Positions 18,024 to 28,048 of a stretch of DNA of 64,000 nucleotides are shown in pieces (positions within the stretch are counted from its first letter, which is position 1; each line of letters begins with the position of its first letter). A program made the position numbers and the translations under genes. The stretch is from Colwellia sp. (lineage in GTDB: Bacteria > Pseudomonadota > Gammaproteobacteria > Enterobacterales > Alteromonadaceae): the NCBI GenBank assembly GCA_029938115.1, contig JAPYOP010000015.1, positions 21,525 to 85,524 on the forward strand. The letters run 5' to 3'. The notes beneath the pieces are model-generated. The model did no database searches. It was given only the letters and a program-made list of their open reading frames with translations, and was not told where the DNA came from.

Positions 18024-20447
18024 CTACTGATAGCGTAATGCCATGCTCGGTTCCATTTTTACGGCACGTTTTGTTGGGGCAAATATTGCTAGCATTACAA
18101 TGGCAGACAAGCCGCCAACAACACAAAAAGCTAATACATAGTATAAATAAACAGGCAATATCTCTGCAGTAAAACTATGAAATCCATAAGAAATCAATGC
18201 AAAGAGAGCTAATGACAAGCCTAACCCGACGATTAACTGACGTAAACCTTGCTTTAGAAACATACGCACAATGCTTTTATCGCTTGCGCCGACAGCTCGT
18301 CTAATGCCAACTTCGTGAGTTCGTTGTGCGACTGAATTTGCCGTTAAGCCATAAATACCTACCATCGCTAATAATAGAGCAAAGAACCCTGTACCAAAGG
18401 TGATTTTAGACATCAGACGCATTGAATCTCGCATCATATTTCTATTTTTATTCGCATGTTGAACCGAATAAGTCATCGCTATAGAGCGGTCTGTGGCAAA
18501 CATCGCTTGATAAAAAATTTCTTCTGGATTGAGTGTGTTAGGTAATATTTTGTAATAAACAATATAGTTGTTGTTGATAAACTGTAAACCTGAGAGGTAA
18601 ATCTCATCGGCACTGTCTAATTTGCCAAACAAAGTCATTGGATTTAGGCGATCCGTGACGACACCAACAATAAAGACTTTATGGTCAATCTCTTCAATTT
18701 TTATGCTAAAGCTTTTCTCTAAAGGTGACTCTCCAGGCCAGTACCGATTAGCCATCGACTGACTGATCATTGCTGTTTTACGGTTTGCAATTTTATCAAG
18801 GTGATTTAATTGACGCCCTGTTACTAAATTTATACCTATTGTTTCAGTATCACCAATGATCATGATGGTATCAATTTTTGGTTTATCTTCGTCTGATGCG
18901 TAATCTTGTCCTTCCAAAGTCACGGGTGTACCAATATTCCAGTTATTTGACACCATATCAACTACATTAGGATGTTGCTTTATTTGCTCTCTCAATGTTT
19001 GAAATAGTGCTAGTTGCTGTTGCGACTCAGGATACTTATTTTCAGGTATCATCATTCTAGCTGTCATCACATTAGTATAATCATCACCCATTTCAATATT
19101 AATTAGCTTGTTAGAAATAAAGCCAGAAATAGAGCCTATTAGCATCAATGTTGATACTAAAAATACTTGGGCTGTTACTAATATTCTTGAAATACGACCT
19201 GCTTTTTTACTTTGTGCACCACGGGTTCCATCACGTAATGTGGTGTTAATATCTTGGTTAGCTGAGCGCCATGCGGGTAATAAGGTCGAAAGTAGTATAG
19301 TGACTAATATAAATACAGTGCCCATCAGTACCGTTTCAAAGTCCATGCCCCAATGCCACCAAAATGAGCCACCGCTTGGGATCCACGAATGTAATAGAAT
19401 TTCTGTATAGTCCAGGGCTGCACCCACTAACAATAAAGAGAGTATGCCACCAACCACTGAAATAATAATGCCTTCCCACATTAGTTGGCTGATTAATCTT
19501 GCCGTTGTTGCCCCTAATGCGGCGCGAATAGCGGTTTCTTTTTGACGCTCAATAGATCTAGCAAGTAATAAGTTGCCAACATTTATACAAGCTAGTAATA
19601 AAATCAACCAAGCAATGCCATTCATAAAAGCGAAAATAGCGCCGCCTTGGCCACCCACTTGTGCCATTTGGAACGTTAATATTTTTGCCGATTTTGTAAA
19701 CTCAGGTAAATCATGTAGTTTTACATTTTGCTGGTATATTTGGTTAACCGCTTGACCCAATTCTATTTCAGCTTGTGCAATGCTTATTTCTTTTTTTAAC
19801 CTACCGTAGGCATAATAATAGTCACTTGATTTTGCCGTAGCTTTAAAAACATCTTCTGATAAAGGTAACCAAACTTTAGAGGTATTAGGAAATCGATACC
19901 CTTGGGGCATAACGCCAATTATCTGAGTTGTTTCACCATTTAATATCATGGTTGAAGCGAGCACATTATCATTGCCACCCAGTTCACTTTGCCAGACATC
20001 ATAACTGATCACAGCAACAGGAGCGGCACCTGATTTATTATCTTCAACTTGAAAGGTTCGTCCTAAAATGGGGGCAGTTCTGCTAAATTCAAAAAAGCCC
20101 TGTTGCACTGAACTCCCACTGACGTTTTTACCTGACTCTTGTACAGAGATACGAACATCTCTATCGTCATAAACACCAAATTCAGAAAAACTGGTTAAAC
20201 TATTTCTGATATTTTGATATTCATAAGCGGTAATTAAATTATAGTTACCGTCAAATGCTATGCTGATTGATTTTGCTGTATCGCCTTGGGGTAATGGCAG
20301 CGGTTTGTAAACCATGGAATACAAGAATGAGAAGGTGTATAAACTAATAGATAAACCACCTATTAGAACACCAAGGGTCATCGCGGTAAATTTTGGTGAT
20401 TTAAAAAGTAAACGTAGTGCATATTTTATATCTATTAACATTGACAT
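18024..20447 (-). CDS. ABC transporter permease, MacB/FtsX type with duplicated core
   Basis: 807 residues. One N-terminal helix (about 20-45) precedes a large MacB-type periplasmic core (VQQGFFEFSRTAPILGRTF, VAVISYDVWQSELGG, GVMPQGYRFP). Three helices (about 275-390) and LLARSIERQKETAIRAALGATTARLI follow. A further helix and second periplasmic core come next, then a terminal FtsX block with NSVAQRTHEVGIRRAVGASD and three helices. This is the duplicated-permease plan of large MacB-like proteins. The ATPase is encoded immediately upstream (5 bp gap) and the HlyD adaptor before it. Likely exports a peptide, lipid or toxic compound from the periplasm through an outer-membrane channel not present here. 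Confidence 0.87.
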   Translation of the reverse strand: MSMLIDIKYALRLLFKSPKFTAMTLGVLIGGLSISLYTFSFLYSMVYKPLPLPQGDTAKSISIAFDGNYNLITAYEYQNIRNSLTSFSEFGVYDDRDVRISVQESGKNVSGSSVQQGFFEFSRTAPILGRTFQVEDNKSGAAPVAVISYDVWQSELGGNDNVLASTMILNGETTQIIGVMPQGYRFPNTSKVWLPLSEDVFKATAKSSDYYYAYGRLKKEISIAQAEIELGQAVNQIYQQNVKLHDLPEFTKSAKILTFQMAQVGGQGGAIFAFMNGIAWLILLLACINVGNLLLARSIERQKETAIRAALGATTARLISQLMWEGIIISVVGGILSLLLVGAALDYTEILLHSWIPSGGSFWWHWGMDFETVLMGTVFILVTILLSTLLPAWRSANQDINTTLRDGTRGAQSKKAGRISRILVTAQVFLVSTLMLIGSISGFISNKLINIEMGDDYTNVMTARMMIPENKYPESQQQLALFQTLREQIKQHPNVVDMVSNNWNIGTPVTLEGQDYASDEDKPKIDTIMIIGDTETIGINLVTGRQLNHLDKIANRKTAMISQSMANRYWPGESPLEKSFSIKIEEIDHKVFIVGVVTDRLNPMTLFGKLDSADEIYLSGLQFINNNYIVYYKILPNTLNPEEIFYQAMFATDRSIAMTYSVQHANKNRNMMRDSMRLMSKITFGTGFFALLLAMVGIYGLTANSVAQRTHEVGIRRAVGASDKSIVRMFLKQGLRQLIVGLGLSLALFALISYGFHSFTAEILPVYLYYVLAFCVVGGLSAIVMLAIFAPTKRAVKMEPSMALRYQ

Positions 20448-20452
20448 AATGA

Positions 20453-21187
20453 TTACCCCACAGCCAATTCAACAGGTTTAACTATGTTGGCTTGCTTTTT
20501 TATATTGATATTATCTTTGATTAATTGGCCATCGAACATTTCTAAACAACGACTTGCTCTTTGCGCTGAAGCCGGATCATGAGTAACCATGCAAATGGTT
20601 GCGCCGTCTTGATGTAATTGATCAAATAACTTTAATACGGCTTCTGCATTTTTAGAATCTAAGTTACCGGTCGGTTCATCAGCTAGAATAATTGCCGGGT
20701 CGTTTACTAATGCTCGCGCAACGGCAACACGTTGTTGTTGCCCACCGGATAGTTGCGAAGGGTAATGATTTTTACGGTGACTCATTTCTACTTTTTCTAA
20801 TACTTCGTTGACTTTATTTTCTATTTCACTTTTAGATATTCCAGATTGATAAGTCAATGGTAGCATTACATTTTCGAAAACTGTTAAGTCAGAAATTAGG
20901 TTAAATGATTGAAAAACAAAGCCGATTTGTTTGCTTCTTATTTTCGCTCTTTCATCACGAGTAAGTGTTGATACATCACTGTCAGCAAGTTGATAAACTC
21001 CTGATGTGGTAGAGTCAAGTAAACCGAGTAAAGAGAGTAGTGTTGATTTGCCACAACCCGATTGACCACTTAGCGAAATATATTCACCTTTATTAATGGT
21101 TAGATTAATGTCATTTAAGGCTTTTGTTTCTATTTCTTCGGTTAAAAAAGACTTGCTGATATTTGTTAATGTGATTAATGCTGTCAT
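20453..21187 (-). CDS. ABC transporter ATP-binding subunit, LolD/MacB type
   Basis: 244 residues. Walker [12 protein letters not shown]-loop [12 protein letters not shown], signature [15 protein letters not shown], Walker [15 protein letters not shown] and switch His in VTHDP are all present. The NLDS and short length place it in the LolD/MacB/FtsE group that powers mechanotransmission permeases. It lies 5 bp before the permease gene and 79 bp after the adaptor gene, so all three form one transcript. Confidence 0.92.
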   Translation of the reverse strand: MTALITLTNISKSFLTEEIETKALNDINLTINKGEYISLSGQSGCGKSTLLSLLGLLDSTTSGVYQLADSDVSTLTRDERAKIRSKQIGFVFQSFNLISDLTVFENVMLPLTYQSGISKSEIENKVNEVLEKVEMSHRKNHYPSQLSGGQQQRVAVARALVNDPAIILADEPTGNLDSKNAEAVLKLFDQLHQDGATICMVTHDPASAQRASRCLEMFDGQLIKDNINIKKQANIVKPVELAVG

Positions 21188-21266
21188 TGTCTACTCCATT
21201 TTCAACTTGTAAGGTTTATTAGTTAATGTGCTTCTAGCTGTTACTCAATATTACTCATGATGTTTG

Positions 21267-22523
21267 TTAATTAATTTTGATTTCTGAATGTTCTTGCCAT
21301 CGAGTTGTATCTGAAATAATGACTTCATCGCCAAGCATTAAACCAGAAAGAATTTGTATGCGATTTACCGAACTTTGCCCAAGACTAACGCTTTGTTTCT
21401 TCGCAAATTGTTGATCATCAGTAACTTTATAAAGTTTTGTATTCGTATGTCGGGGAGCAAATACTGGGCGTTTTACATAAAGAGCATTGTCAATATTACT
21501 AATTTCTATTAAGCCATCTACGGTTAACTCAGGGCGAGCTTCACTAGGTAAAGAGCCAGTCAATTTCACATCAACTAAGACCATGCCTGCTTTTACAGCA
21601 GGGTCTATACGCGTAATGACACCTAAAATTTCGCTTGTTCGGGTATCAACCACAACAGGCTGACCAATAACAATATCTCGAACTCGTACTTCTTGCACTT
21701 GCAATTCGGCAAATAAAGATTGTTGATCTGCCACTAGTGCAACACTATCGCCAACATGAGCGCGCTCTCCTAGCTCAAGGGAAACTTGTTGAACAATGCC
21801 TGCTGTTGACGAGCGTACTTGTAATGATTCAACCTGTTCTTGCATTCTTTGGTAGTTATTTCTAACTAAGCCGATACGTGCTTGTTGCGCTGTTTTTGTT
21901 GCGGTCATATTTGATTTCATTTTATCGAGTTTTTTTTGTTGAGCTTGCCAATTTTGCATTTGTTGCTTTACTGCTAACTTGCTCTTTTGGTAGTCCAGTG
22001 CTGAAACCGTTGCATTACCTTGTTTTATTAGTGAGGTTTCAGCATCAAGTTTTAACTTTGCCGACTGATAATTTAGATCGCCTGAGAGTACCGCGTTTTC
22101 TAAATCAACCATTTGAGATTCTAAAGACACATAAGCGGCATGACTTTCGGCTTGCTTTGCTACAAGCTCCCAGCGCGCTGTTTCTAATTCTCTATGCAAC
22201 TCAGGATTTGATAGTTGTATTAACATATCCCCCTTATTAACCGCGGCACCTGCTTTAACGAAAACTTGTTCAACACGCCCTGAAACTTGTGAGGATACCC
22301 AACGAATATTGAGCGGCTTTAATACGCCAGTAGCACGAACATTTACTTTAAAATTACCTTGCTCAACTTTGGCGGTTACTAAGGCATTTCTTTCAACAAT
22401 ATAGGAAGCGTTACCTAGGACGTTTTTTAATGAAAATGTTGCCATCAAAGCTATAACTATTGGTGCTACATACCAATACTTTCGCCATAATGGCTTTTGA
22501 ACCACTGCTCTTTGAATATCCAT
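21267..22523 (-). CDS. HlyD-family periplasmic adaptor of the ABC exporter
   Basis: 418 residues. One N-terminal membrane anchor (about 16-34) is followed by a lipoyl/barrel-sandwich half (VRATGVLKPLNIRWVSSQVSGRVEQVFVKAGAAVNKGDMLIQL). A long alpha-hairpin coiled coil (about 115-230, many Gln/Ala/Lys) and the second half (QVRSSTAGIVQQVSLELGERAHVGDSVALVAD) follow, then the beta-barrel and membrane-proximal domains. It is the first gene of the exporter operon. The 333 bp between this gene and yehS is the divergent control region for both; no specific operator or sigma-54 site could be recognised in it. Confidence 0.88.
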   Translation of the reverse strand: MDIQRAVVQKPLWRKYWYVAPIVIALMATFSLKNVLGNASYIVERNALVTAKVEQGNFKVNVRATGVLKPLNIRWVSSQVSGRVEQVFVKAGAAVNKGDMLIQLSNPELHRELETARWELVAKQAESHAAYVSLESQMVDLENAVLSGDLNYQSAKLKLDAETSLIKQGNATVSALDYQKSKLAVKQQMQNWQAQQKKLDKMKSNMTATKTAQQARIGLVRNNYQRMQEQVESLQVRSSTAGIVQQVSLELGERAHVGDSVALVADQQSLFAELQVQEVRVRDIVIGQPVVVDTRTSEILGVITRIDPAVKAGMVLVDVKLTGSLPSEARPELTVDGLIEISNIDNALYVKRPVFAPRHTNTKLYKVTDDQQFAKKQSVSLGQSSVNRIQILSGLMLGDEVIISDTTRWQEHSEIKIN

Positions 22524-22856
22524 TAATTGTTTTCTTATTACTAAATGATGCCTTATGTATTACAAGACCTGTACCAAAGTTTTACTTTTTACTTAAGCTT
22601 TTGAAATGTTGGCGTTTGTTGCTTTGTTTTGCCACTCTTATGGTTTTGCCTTCGAGATGAGTGTTTCGATATCGACACACTAAAGTATTATAAAGTCGCA
22701 ACTTTGCTACAGTTATTAACCTTGAAAATACTTATTTCATTAAGGTAATAGCGCTTATGGGCTTATTGTCGGGTATACTGTGCCCCTGCTTTAAATCTGA
22801 ATTTTAAGCAATAACATAATCACCATTCACTACGCTAAATGGCTTAAGGCAACTTA

Positions 22857-23315
22857 ATGATAAATAATGATCTTCTTCGTCGAATCAGCACGATTTTTGA
22901 CTTTAATGATGAAAAAATACTTATGGTATTTAAATTAGGGCAATGTTTAATCAGTGCTGAACAGTTAGCCGACTTTTTTAAAGAAAAAGATGACAGTGCC
23001 TATCAGGAATTAGCCGATGTTCAATTGGCTAGTTTTTTAAATGGTTTAATCATTGAAAAGCGAGGACCAAAAGATGGTCCGCAACATCAAGCTGAAGAAT
23101 CCTTAAGCAATAACATCATTTTCAATAAGCTAAAAATAGCATTGACATTAAAAGCTGATGAGGTCATTGCAATTCTTGAATTAGCTGAACTGAGTCTTGG
23201 TAAATATGAATTAAGCGCCTTTTTTAGAAATGTGAACAATAAACATTATCGAGATTGTAGTGATGATGTTTTGTCTACTTTTTTGAAAGGCTTAAAAATC
23301 CAAGCACAAAAATAA
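22857..23315 (+). CDS. yehS: DUF1456 protein YehS
   Basis: 152 residues composed of two similar halves of about 65 residues. Each starts with NDLLRRISTIFDFNDEKILMVFKL or FNKLKIALTLKADEVIAILELA and ends FLNGLIIEKRG or FLKGLKIQAQ. This duplicated DUF1456 layout is that of E. coli YehS, whose function is not established. AAGG lies shortly before the ATG at 22857. It is followed 29 bp later by a DEAD-box helicase gene in the same direction, so the two may be co-transcribed. Confidence 0.85.
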   Translation: MINNDLLRRISTIFDFNDEKILMVFKLGQCLISAEQLADFFKEKDDSAYQELADVQLASFLNGLIIEKRGPKDGPQHQAEESLSNNIIFNKLKIALTLKADEVIAILELAELSLGKYELSAFFRNVNNKHYRDCSDDVLSTFLKGLKIQAQK

Positions 23316-23344
23316 TTCAATTATCTTTTTAGCAGAGACGTTAA

Positions 23345-24529
23345 ATGTCATTTTCAAAACTTGGTTTATCTGAGCCTATTTTAAAAGCTATAGCTGACTT
23401 AGAATACGCAACGCCGTCAGAAATTCAAAAACAGGCAATACCGGTTGTTTTATCAGGTAGAGATCTTATTGCCGCGGCGCAAACAGGTACGGGCAAAACG
23501 GCAAGTTTTGCTTTACCACTGTTAGAGATGCTCAATACCGATCGCAAACTGCGTGGTAAGCGCATTCGGGCGCTTATTCTTACTCCAACGCGTGAGCTGG
23601 CGGTGCAAGTTGAGTCTAGCATTAGTCAATATGCTGAGTATTTAAACCTTAGCTCCATGGCAATGTATGGTGGTGTTGACTCAGCGCCTCATAAGCAACG
23701 TTTGATCTGGGGCATTGATATTTTAGTTGCAACCCCTGGCCGGCTTTTAGATATGGCACATCAACGTGCTTTACATTTTGATGAGCTTGAAATGCTAGTC
23801 TTGGATGAAGCTGACAGAATGCTTGATATGGGCTTTATTGATGATATTAATAAAATCATTGAACGACTGCCTAAACAAAGGCAAAACTTGTTGTTTTCAG
23901 CCACTATCTCTGATGATGTTCGTTCTTTAGCTAAAAGAGCCATTCATAATCCGGTTGAAATTTCAATTGCGCCAAGCCGTGCATCTAAGCCTAAAATTGA
24001 TCAATGGTTGATTACTATCGACAAAGGTAATAAATCTGCTTTGTTAAGTCACTTGATTAACGATCTACAATGGCAACAAGCGCTTATCTTTATTGAAACC
24101 AAACATGGTGCGGCTAAGTTAGTGAGTCAGCTTGAGAAACGTGGCATAGAAGCTGAGTCAATTCATGGAGGTAGAACTCAAGCTGTTCGAGAACAAATAT
24201 TAAGTGACTTTAAAACCGGTAAGATCAAATTTTTAGTGGCTACGGGCATCGCTGCTCGTGGTTTAGATATTGGTGATCTTGCCAGGGTGGTAAATTATGA
24301 TTTGCCAGCGCAAGCCGATGAATATATTCATCGAATTGGTCGTACCGGTAGGGCAGGCGCTTCTGGAGAAGCTGTTTCTTTTGTTTCAAAGGATAATTTT
24401 AGGGAATTATGTGCGATTGAAAGCCGTTTAGGTCATGTAATCGCGCGCAAAGAAATTGAAGGCTTTCCTGTTAAAAAGGGTGTGCCTGTTTCTATTTTAA
24501 ATTATGTTCCTAAAATTAAGCGCAGCTAA
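23345..24529 (+). CDS. ATP-dependent DEAD-box RNA helicase (RhlE-like)
   Basis: 394 residues. The motifs appear in order: Q motif (SEIQKQAIP), I (AQTGTGKT), Ia (PTRELAVQ), Ib (TPGRLLD), II (VLDEADRMLDMGF), III (FSAT), IV (ALIFIETK), V (ATGIAARGLDIG) and VI (YIHRIGRTGRAG). The C-terminal tail is short (about 25 residues), without the basic extension of long RhlE or CsdA proteins. It unwinds structured RNA, probably in ribosome assembly or cold adaptation. The last base of its TAA is the first base of the next gene's ATG. Confidence 0.9.
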   Translation: MSFSKLGLSEPILKAIADLEYATPSEIQKQAIPVVLSGRDLIAAAQTGTGKTASFALPLLEMLNTDRKLRGKRIRALILTPTRELAVQVESSISQYAEYLNLSSMAMYGGVDSAPHKQRLIWGIDILVATPGRLLDMAHQRALHFDELEMLVLDEADRMLDMGFIDDINKIIERLPKQRQNLLFSATISDDVRSLAKRAIHNPVEISIAPSRASKPKIDQWLITIDKGNKSALLSHLINDLQWQQALIFIETKHGAAKLVSQLEKRGIEAESIHGGRTQAVREQILSDFKTGKIKFLVATGIAARGLDIGDLARVVNYDLPAQADEYIHRIGRTGRAGASGEAVSFVSKDNFRELCAIESRLGHVIARKEIEGFPVKKGVPVSILNYVPKIKRS

Positions 24530-25296
24530 TGACCCTATTTGAAAAAGTTAAGTCTATGAAAAAGAACATCTCAATTGTCTCTGTTCTATTGATTTTTAGT
24601 GCAGCTGCTTTTTATTTTTTTTGGCAAAGTCCCCCAGATTTTGAAGACTACGACGCAGGCACAGAACGAAAGACAGCTTTCTTTAGTTATTTTTTGCCTT
24701 TAATTAATGAGAAAAACAAAGAAATTGCCGCGACTAGAAAAACACTGCTTATATGGCGTAATAATCGAAATGATATAGGTTGGTGGGATTCACGTAAGCT
24801 AGCTGATTTGGCTACTTTGTATAGAGTGAAAAACTTTAACCTTGATAATGATGATTCGTGGAAAACCTTGTTAATGCATGTTGATGTATTGCCACCATCG
24901 CTTGTGTTAGCACAAGCGGCTAATGAAAGTGCATGGGGAACGTCAAGGTTTGCCAAGTTAGGTAATAACTATTTTGGCCAATGGTGTTTTGAACATGGTT
25001 GTGGTCTGGTACCTAAAAAAAGAGATTCTGGCAAAGCTCATGAAGTTGCTGCTTTTAGCTCACCTCAAGACTCGCTTGAAAGTTATATGCAAAATTTGAA
25101 TAGTCATCCGGCTTATCTAGAACTGCGCAATATTCGAACTCAGCTCCGTACAGAAAAACAAACCATAGCAGGTTATGCCTTAGCTGCTGGGCTAATTAAT
25201 TACTCTGAACGTGGTGAAGAATATATAGAAGAGCTACGTAATATGATTAAATTTAATAAGTTGTCCAAGCATGACAAAAGCATTAATAACATCTAA
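24529..25296 (+). CDS. Bax-like membrane-anchored glucosaminidase
   Basis: 255 residues. A single N-terminal signal anchor (about 10-30, KNISIVSVLLIFSAAAFYFFW) is followed by a glucosaminidase (GH73-related) domain with the catalytic Glu in VLAQAANESAWGTSRFAKLGNNYFGQWCF and the downstream YMQNLNSHPAYLELR helix. This matches the Bax family of E. coli. It should cleave GlcNAc-containing peptidoglycan strands at the periplasmic face. The start at 24529 overlaps the helicase stop by one base; an internal Met at 24556 would give a more usual signal anchor. Substrate not proven. Confidence 0.8.
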   Translation: MTLFEKVKSMKKNISIVSVLLIFSAAAFYFFWQSPPDFEDYDAGTERKTAFFSYFLPLINEKNKEIAATRKTLLIWRNNRNDIGWWDSRKLADLATLYRVKNFNLDNDDSWKTLLMHVDVLPPSLVLAQAANESAWGTSRFAKLGNNYFGQWCFEHGCGLVPKKRDSGKAHEVAAFSSPQDSLESYMQNLNSHPAYLELRNIRTQLRTEKQTIAGYALAAGLINYSERGEEYIEELRNMIKFNKLSKHDKSINNI

Positions 25297-25402
25297 TAAA
25301 TAGCCATAAGTGAAGAAAGCGAAGAAAGCGAAACTATGCTAGAATTCGCCACCGAATTTGGTTATTCGATCTAATTAATTTTTTAACACAGAAGTAAACA
25401 CT

Positions 25403-25777
25403 ATGATTATGTCTCTTATACGCTGGCCAATAGGCCGTTTGATTTTATTAATTAACTTTATTTTTTCTCCTAAATCACCAAAAAGAATAGTTGAAGAACA
25501 ACAAAAAATTGATGCCAAAACTCAAAGTTTAAGTTTGTATCAATTACCTAGCTGTCCTTTTTGTGTGAAAGTACGTCGTACAATGAAACGTGAAGGTTTG
25601 AATATTGAATTGCGTAATATCAATCAAAAAAATGATTACCGTGAAGAGCTTATTCGTGAAGGAGGTAAGCGTACCGTGCCTTGTTTACGTATTGAAAAGG
25701 CTGATGGTCAAGTAAAATGGCTTTATGAATCAAGTGATGTTGTTGCGCACTTGCAGCAATTGGTAAAAGTAGCTTAA
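25403..25777 (+). CDS. Glutaredoxin-family protein with N-terminal hydrophobic segment
   Basis: 124 residues. The glutaredoxin fold has the redox motif CPFC (LPSCPFCVKVRRTMKREGL), the cis-Pro loop RTVPCLRI and a C-terminal helix. An N-terminal hydrophobic stretch (about 8-24) precedes the domain by 20 residues and may anchor it to the inner membrane. It lies 119 bp before msrP; both act in thiol/sulfoxide redox repair, but co-transcription is not shown. An alternative ATG lies 6 bp downstream. Confidence 0.85.
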   Translation: MIMSLIRWPIGRLILLINFIFSPKSPKRIVEEQQKIDAKTQSLSLYQLPSCPFCVKVRRTMKREGLNIELRNINQKNDYREELIREGGKRTVPCLRIEKADGQVKWLYESSDVVAHLQQLVKVA

Positions 25778-25895
25778 TTTTTAGTGATATAAAACATCAC
25801 CTAAAATAATCAGTTAGCCCTGAAATTATTCCCCTTTTGTCAGTGTCTAATATCTCAAGTACTATTGCTTGTAAATTTAATTGTTAGGCACTGAT

Positions 25896-26906
25896 ATGCT
25901 AATTAAAACACCCAAAAACTTTTCCCTTAAAGATTCAGACGTTACTGATGAATCCATTTATCGTGAACGTCGCAGTCTGTTAAAGCAAATGGGCTTTCTC
26001 GGCGCTGGTGCGTTAATGAGTTCGGCCATTGCCAAAAATGCCAGTGCTGGATTTTTTAGTGCTGATGCTGACACTGTTTTTCAAACCACAGGGCTTGATT
26101 ACAGTAAAGATACCCTTAATCAAGGTTTACTAAAAACGCCAGAGCAAAAAGTCATAACTCACAATAATTTTTATGAATTCGGCTCTAAAAAAAATCAGCC
26201 GGTGGAATTAGCGCAAAGTTTTAAAGTTGATCCATGGCAATTAAAAATATCAGGGGAGTGTGATAACCCCATCACATTAGATCATGATGATTTAACCAGA
26301 CTATTCCCGTTAGAAGAGCGAATTTATCGTTTACGCTGTGTTGAAGCTTGGTCAATGGTTATTCCTTGGATTGGCTTTCCATTAGCTAGCTTATTGAAAA
26401 AGGTTGCGCCGAATTCTCGGGCGAAATATGTAGCGTTTGAAACCTTATATGATCCTAAGCAAATGCCAGGACAAGAGAACAGGCGTTTAGGTGGCGGTAT
26501 TAAATATCCTTACGTTGAGGGGTTACGCATTGATGAAGCGATGAATCCATTAACCTTAATGAGTGTTGGTTTATATGGAAAAACACTGCCGCCGCAAAAT
26601 GGCGCGCCTATTCGTTTAGTGGTGCCGTGGAAGTACGGCTTTAAAAGCATAAAATCTATTGTCGGCATTAAATTACTTGAACAGCAACCACCAACAACAT
26701 GGAAAAAACTAGCCCCAAGAGAATATGGTTTTTACGCGAATGTTAACCCAAATCATGATCACCCTCGTTGGAGTCAGGCAAGTGAACGTAGAATTTCTAG
26801 TGGTGGTTTATTTGCTAGAAATAGAATTGCGACCTTACCTTTTAACGGCTACGGTGAAGAAGTCGCTGATTTATATCAAGGCATGAATTTATCTAAGCAC
26901 TATTAG
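25896..26906 (+). CDS. msrP: Periplasmic protein-methionine-sulfoxide reductase, catalytic subunit MsrP
   Basis: 336 residues from the ATG at 25896; a TTG 15 bp upstream is also in frame but unnecessary. A twin-arginine signal ([18 protein letters not shown]) directs the folded molybdoenzyme to the periplasm. Diagnostic blocks: YNNFYEFG-like [40 protein letters not shown] with the molybdenum ligand Cys148, [47 protein letters not shown] and [16 protein letters not shown]. It repairs oxidised methionine in envelope proteins using electrons from MsrQ. A MITE separates it from msrQ. Confidence 0.95.
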   Translation: MLIKTPKNFSLKDSDVTDESIYRERRSLLKQMGFLGAGALMSSAIAKNASAGFFSADADTVFQTTGLDYSKDTLNQGLLKTPEQKVITHNNFYEFGSKKNQPVELAQSFKVDPWQLKISGECDNPITLDHDDLTRLFPLEERIYRLRCVEAWSMVIPWIGFPLASLLKKVAPNSRAKYVAFETLYDPKQMPGQENRRLGGGIKYPYVEGLRIDEAMNPLTLMSVGLYGKTLPPQNGAPIRLVVPWKYGFKSIKSIVGIKLLEQQPPTTWKKLAPREYGFYANVNPNHDHPRWSQASERRISSGGLFARNRIATLPFNGYGEEVADLYQGMNLSKHY

Positions 26907-26910
26907 CTTT

Positions 26911-27224
26911 ATACCAATTGAAATAATGAATCGCTCAACTTAGAACTACAGTAGCGAGCTTAGAACAAGCAAAATGAGCTAAACATAGTTATTCTATATT
27001 TCACTCATTTTGTGATGTTATCAGTTTGCTACTGAGTTCCCGAAGGGCGAGTTTAAAAGGCTTACATGCGGCGTTATTGATTTTGACAAGGGAACCACAT
27101 GGATGTGGTGAATTAGGGTAATGCAGGAGCAATTACCGAGAATAACCATTCTCTTCAATCAATGCCTTGCCTCTAAGCCTTTTAATTCTCGCTCAGTGGT
27201 GTATTCATTAATTCAATTGGTATT
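26911..27224 (+). repeat. MITE-like intergenic repeat, copy 2 (314 bp), inserted between msrP and msrQ
   Basis: It starts 5 bp after the msrP stop with ATACCAATTGAAATAATGAAT and ends 33 bp before the msrQ ATG with the complement (ATTCATTAATTCAATTGGTAT), giving a near-perfect 21-bp terminal inverted repeat. The interior matches the reverse complement of 274-644 closely, without that copy's extra 46 and 11 bases. It contains no ORF. Its position splits a pair of genes that are normally coupled in one operon. Confidence 0.85.
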
Positions 27225-27257
27225 ATATACGTATAGGTAGGGGGTCCTCCCAGTTTT

Positions 27258-27866
27258 ATGAATAGCAGCACTAAAATTTCTTTATTAAAAGTAGTTATAC
27301 ATTTGGGCGCATTGTTGCCTTTGTTGAATTTGTATTTTTTAGCCTTTGCAGATGAGTTAGGCGCAGACCCTGTTGAAGCGGTTATTCATTTTACCGGCAT
27401 AGGGGCACTCAATTTATTATTAATAACTTTAACGATTACGCCTCTAGCTAAAGCTCTTAAGCAAGGATATTTATTACAAACAAGACGAGTTCTTGGGCTT
27501 TATGCTTATACTTATGCAGTATTTCATTTACTTAATTTTCTTAGTTTTGAAGTTCAGTTCGATGCAGCATTGTTCATAAGTGAAGTGATTGAACGTCCGT
27601 ATATTACTATTGGAATGGTAGCTTTCATATTGTTAACGGCTTTAGCGATTACTTCACTTAATAAGGTAAAGCGGAAAATGGGTAAGTCTTGGCAACGTTT
27701 ACACAACTTTAGCTATTTAATTACGCTGCTAGTCACCATTCACTTCTATTGGTCAGTAAAATCTGAGCTAACTTCGCCATTATTCTATTTTGTACTACTT
27801 TTGGTATTATTATTATTTCGGTATAAAAAACTAAAACGATTGATCTTATCTATTTTTAATAAATAG
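27258..27866 (+). CDS. msrQ: MsrQ, haem-binding membrane subunit for MsrP
   Basis: 202 residues with about six transmembrane helices and the ferric-reductase-like core. Likely haem ligands are His in TYAVFHLLNFL, WQRLHNFSYL and LVTIHFYWSVK. The TGIGALNLLLITLTITPLAK opening and RRVLGLYAYTYAVFHL block are typical of YedZ/MsrQ. It passes electrons from the quinone pool or flavin reductase to MsrP. GGGGTCCTCC precedes the ATG, so the ribosome site is not typical; the MITE upstream may have changed its leader. Confidence 0.92.
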   Translation: MNSSTKISLLKVVIHLGALLPLLNLYFLAFADELGADPVEAVIHFTGIGALNLLLITLTITPLAKALKQGYLLQTRRVLGLYAYTYAVFHLLNFLSFEVQFDAALFISEVIERPYITIGMVAFILLTALAITSLNKVKRKMGKSWQRLHNFSYLITLLVTIHFYWSVKSELTSPLFYFVLLLVLLLFRYKKLKRLILSIFNK

Positions 27867-27899
27867 CTTGAGCTAAATGTCGCCAACTAACTCATTAAT

Positions 27900-27953
27900 A
27901 CGACCGTTGGTCGTGATTTTCTTATCATAGCAGGGCTTAATTTTACTAAGCCC
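27900..27953 (+). terminator. Two hairpins after msrQ, probable terminator region
   Basis: ACGACC-GTT-GGTCGT (27900-27914) followed by GATTTTCTT, then GGGCTTA / TAAGCCC (27933-27939 with 27947-27953). The first has a weak T-rich tail. Together they plausibly end the msrQ transcript. Confidence 0.45.
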
Positions 27954-28048
27954 TTGTCGTTAAAGCTAAAACGTAATATTCTTTTTAAGTCTAATTTATA
28001 AATAATAATAATAAAAATAAAAGTTTGCTATTACCTCAAGGAATACCA

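Noticed and set aside
22590..22640. TGGC...GC stretches resembling a sigma-54 promoter between the adaptor gene and yehS
   Set aside because: GG-to-GC spacing is 8 or 9 instead of 10 on either strand, and the flanking bases do not match TGGCAC-N5-TTGCA.
25315..25333. Two tandem GAAGAAAGC units before the glutaredoxin gene
   Set aside because: Only two short copies; no array, no evidence of function.
25881..25895. TTG start adding five residues to MsrP; similar upstream TTG/GTG starts for the lipoprotein amidohydrolase (28025), TonB receptor (31264) and hexosaminidase (39784)
   Set aside because: In each case the downstream ATG gives a proper signal peptide and a family-typical N-terminus, and for the amidohydrolase and receptor also a better placed ribosome site.
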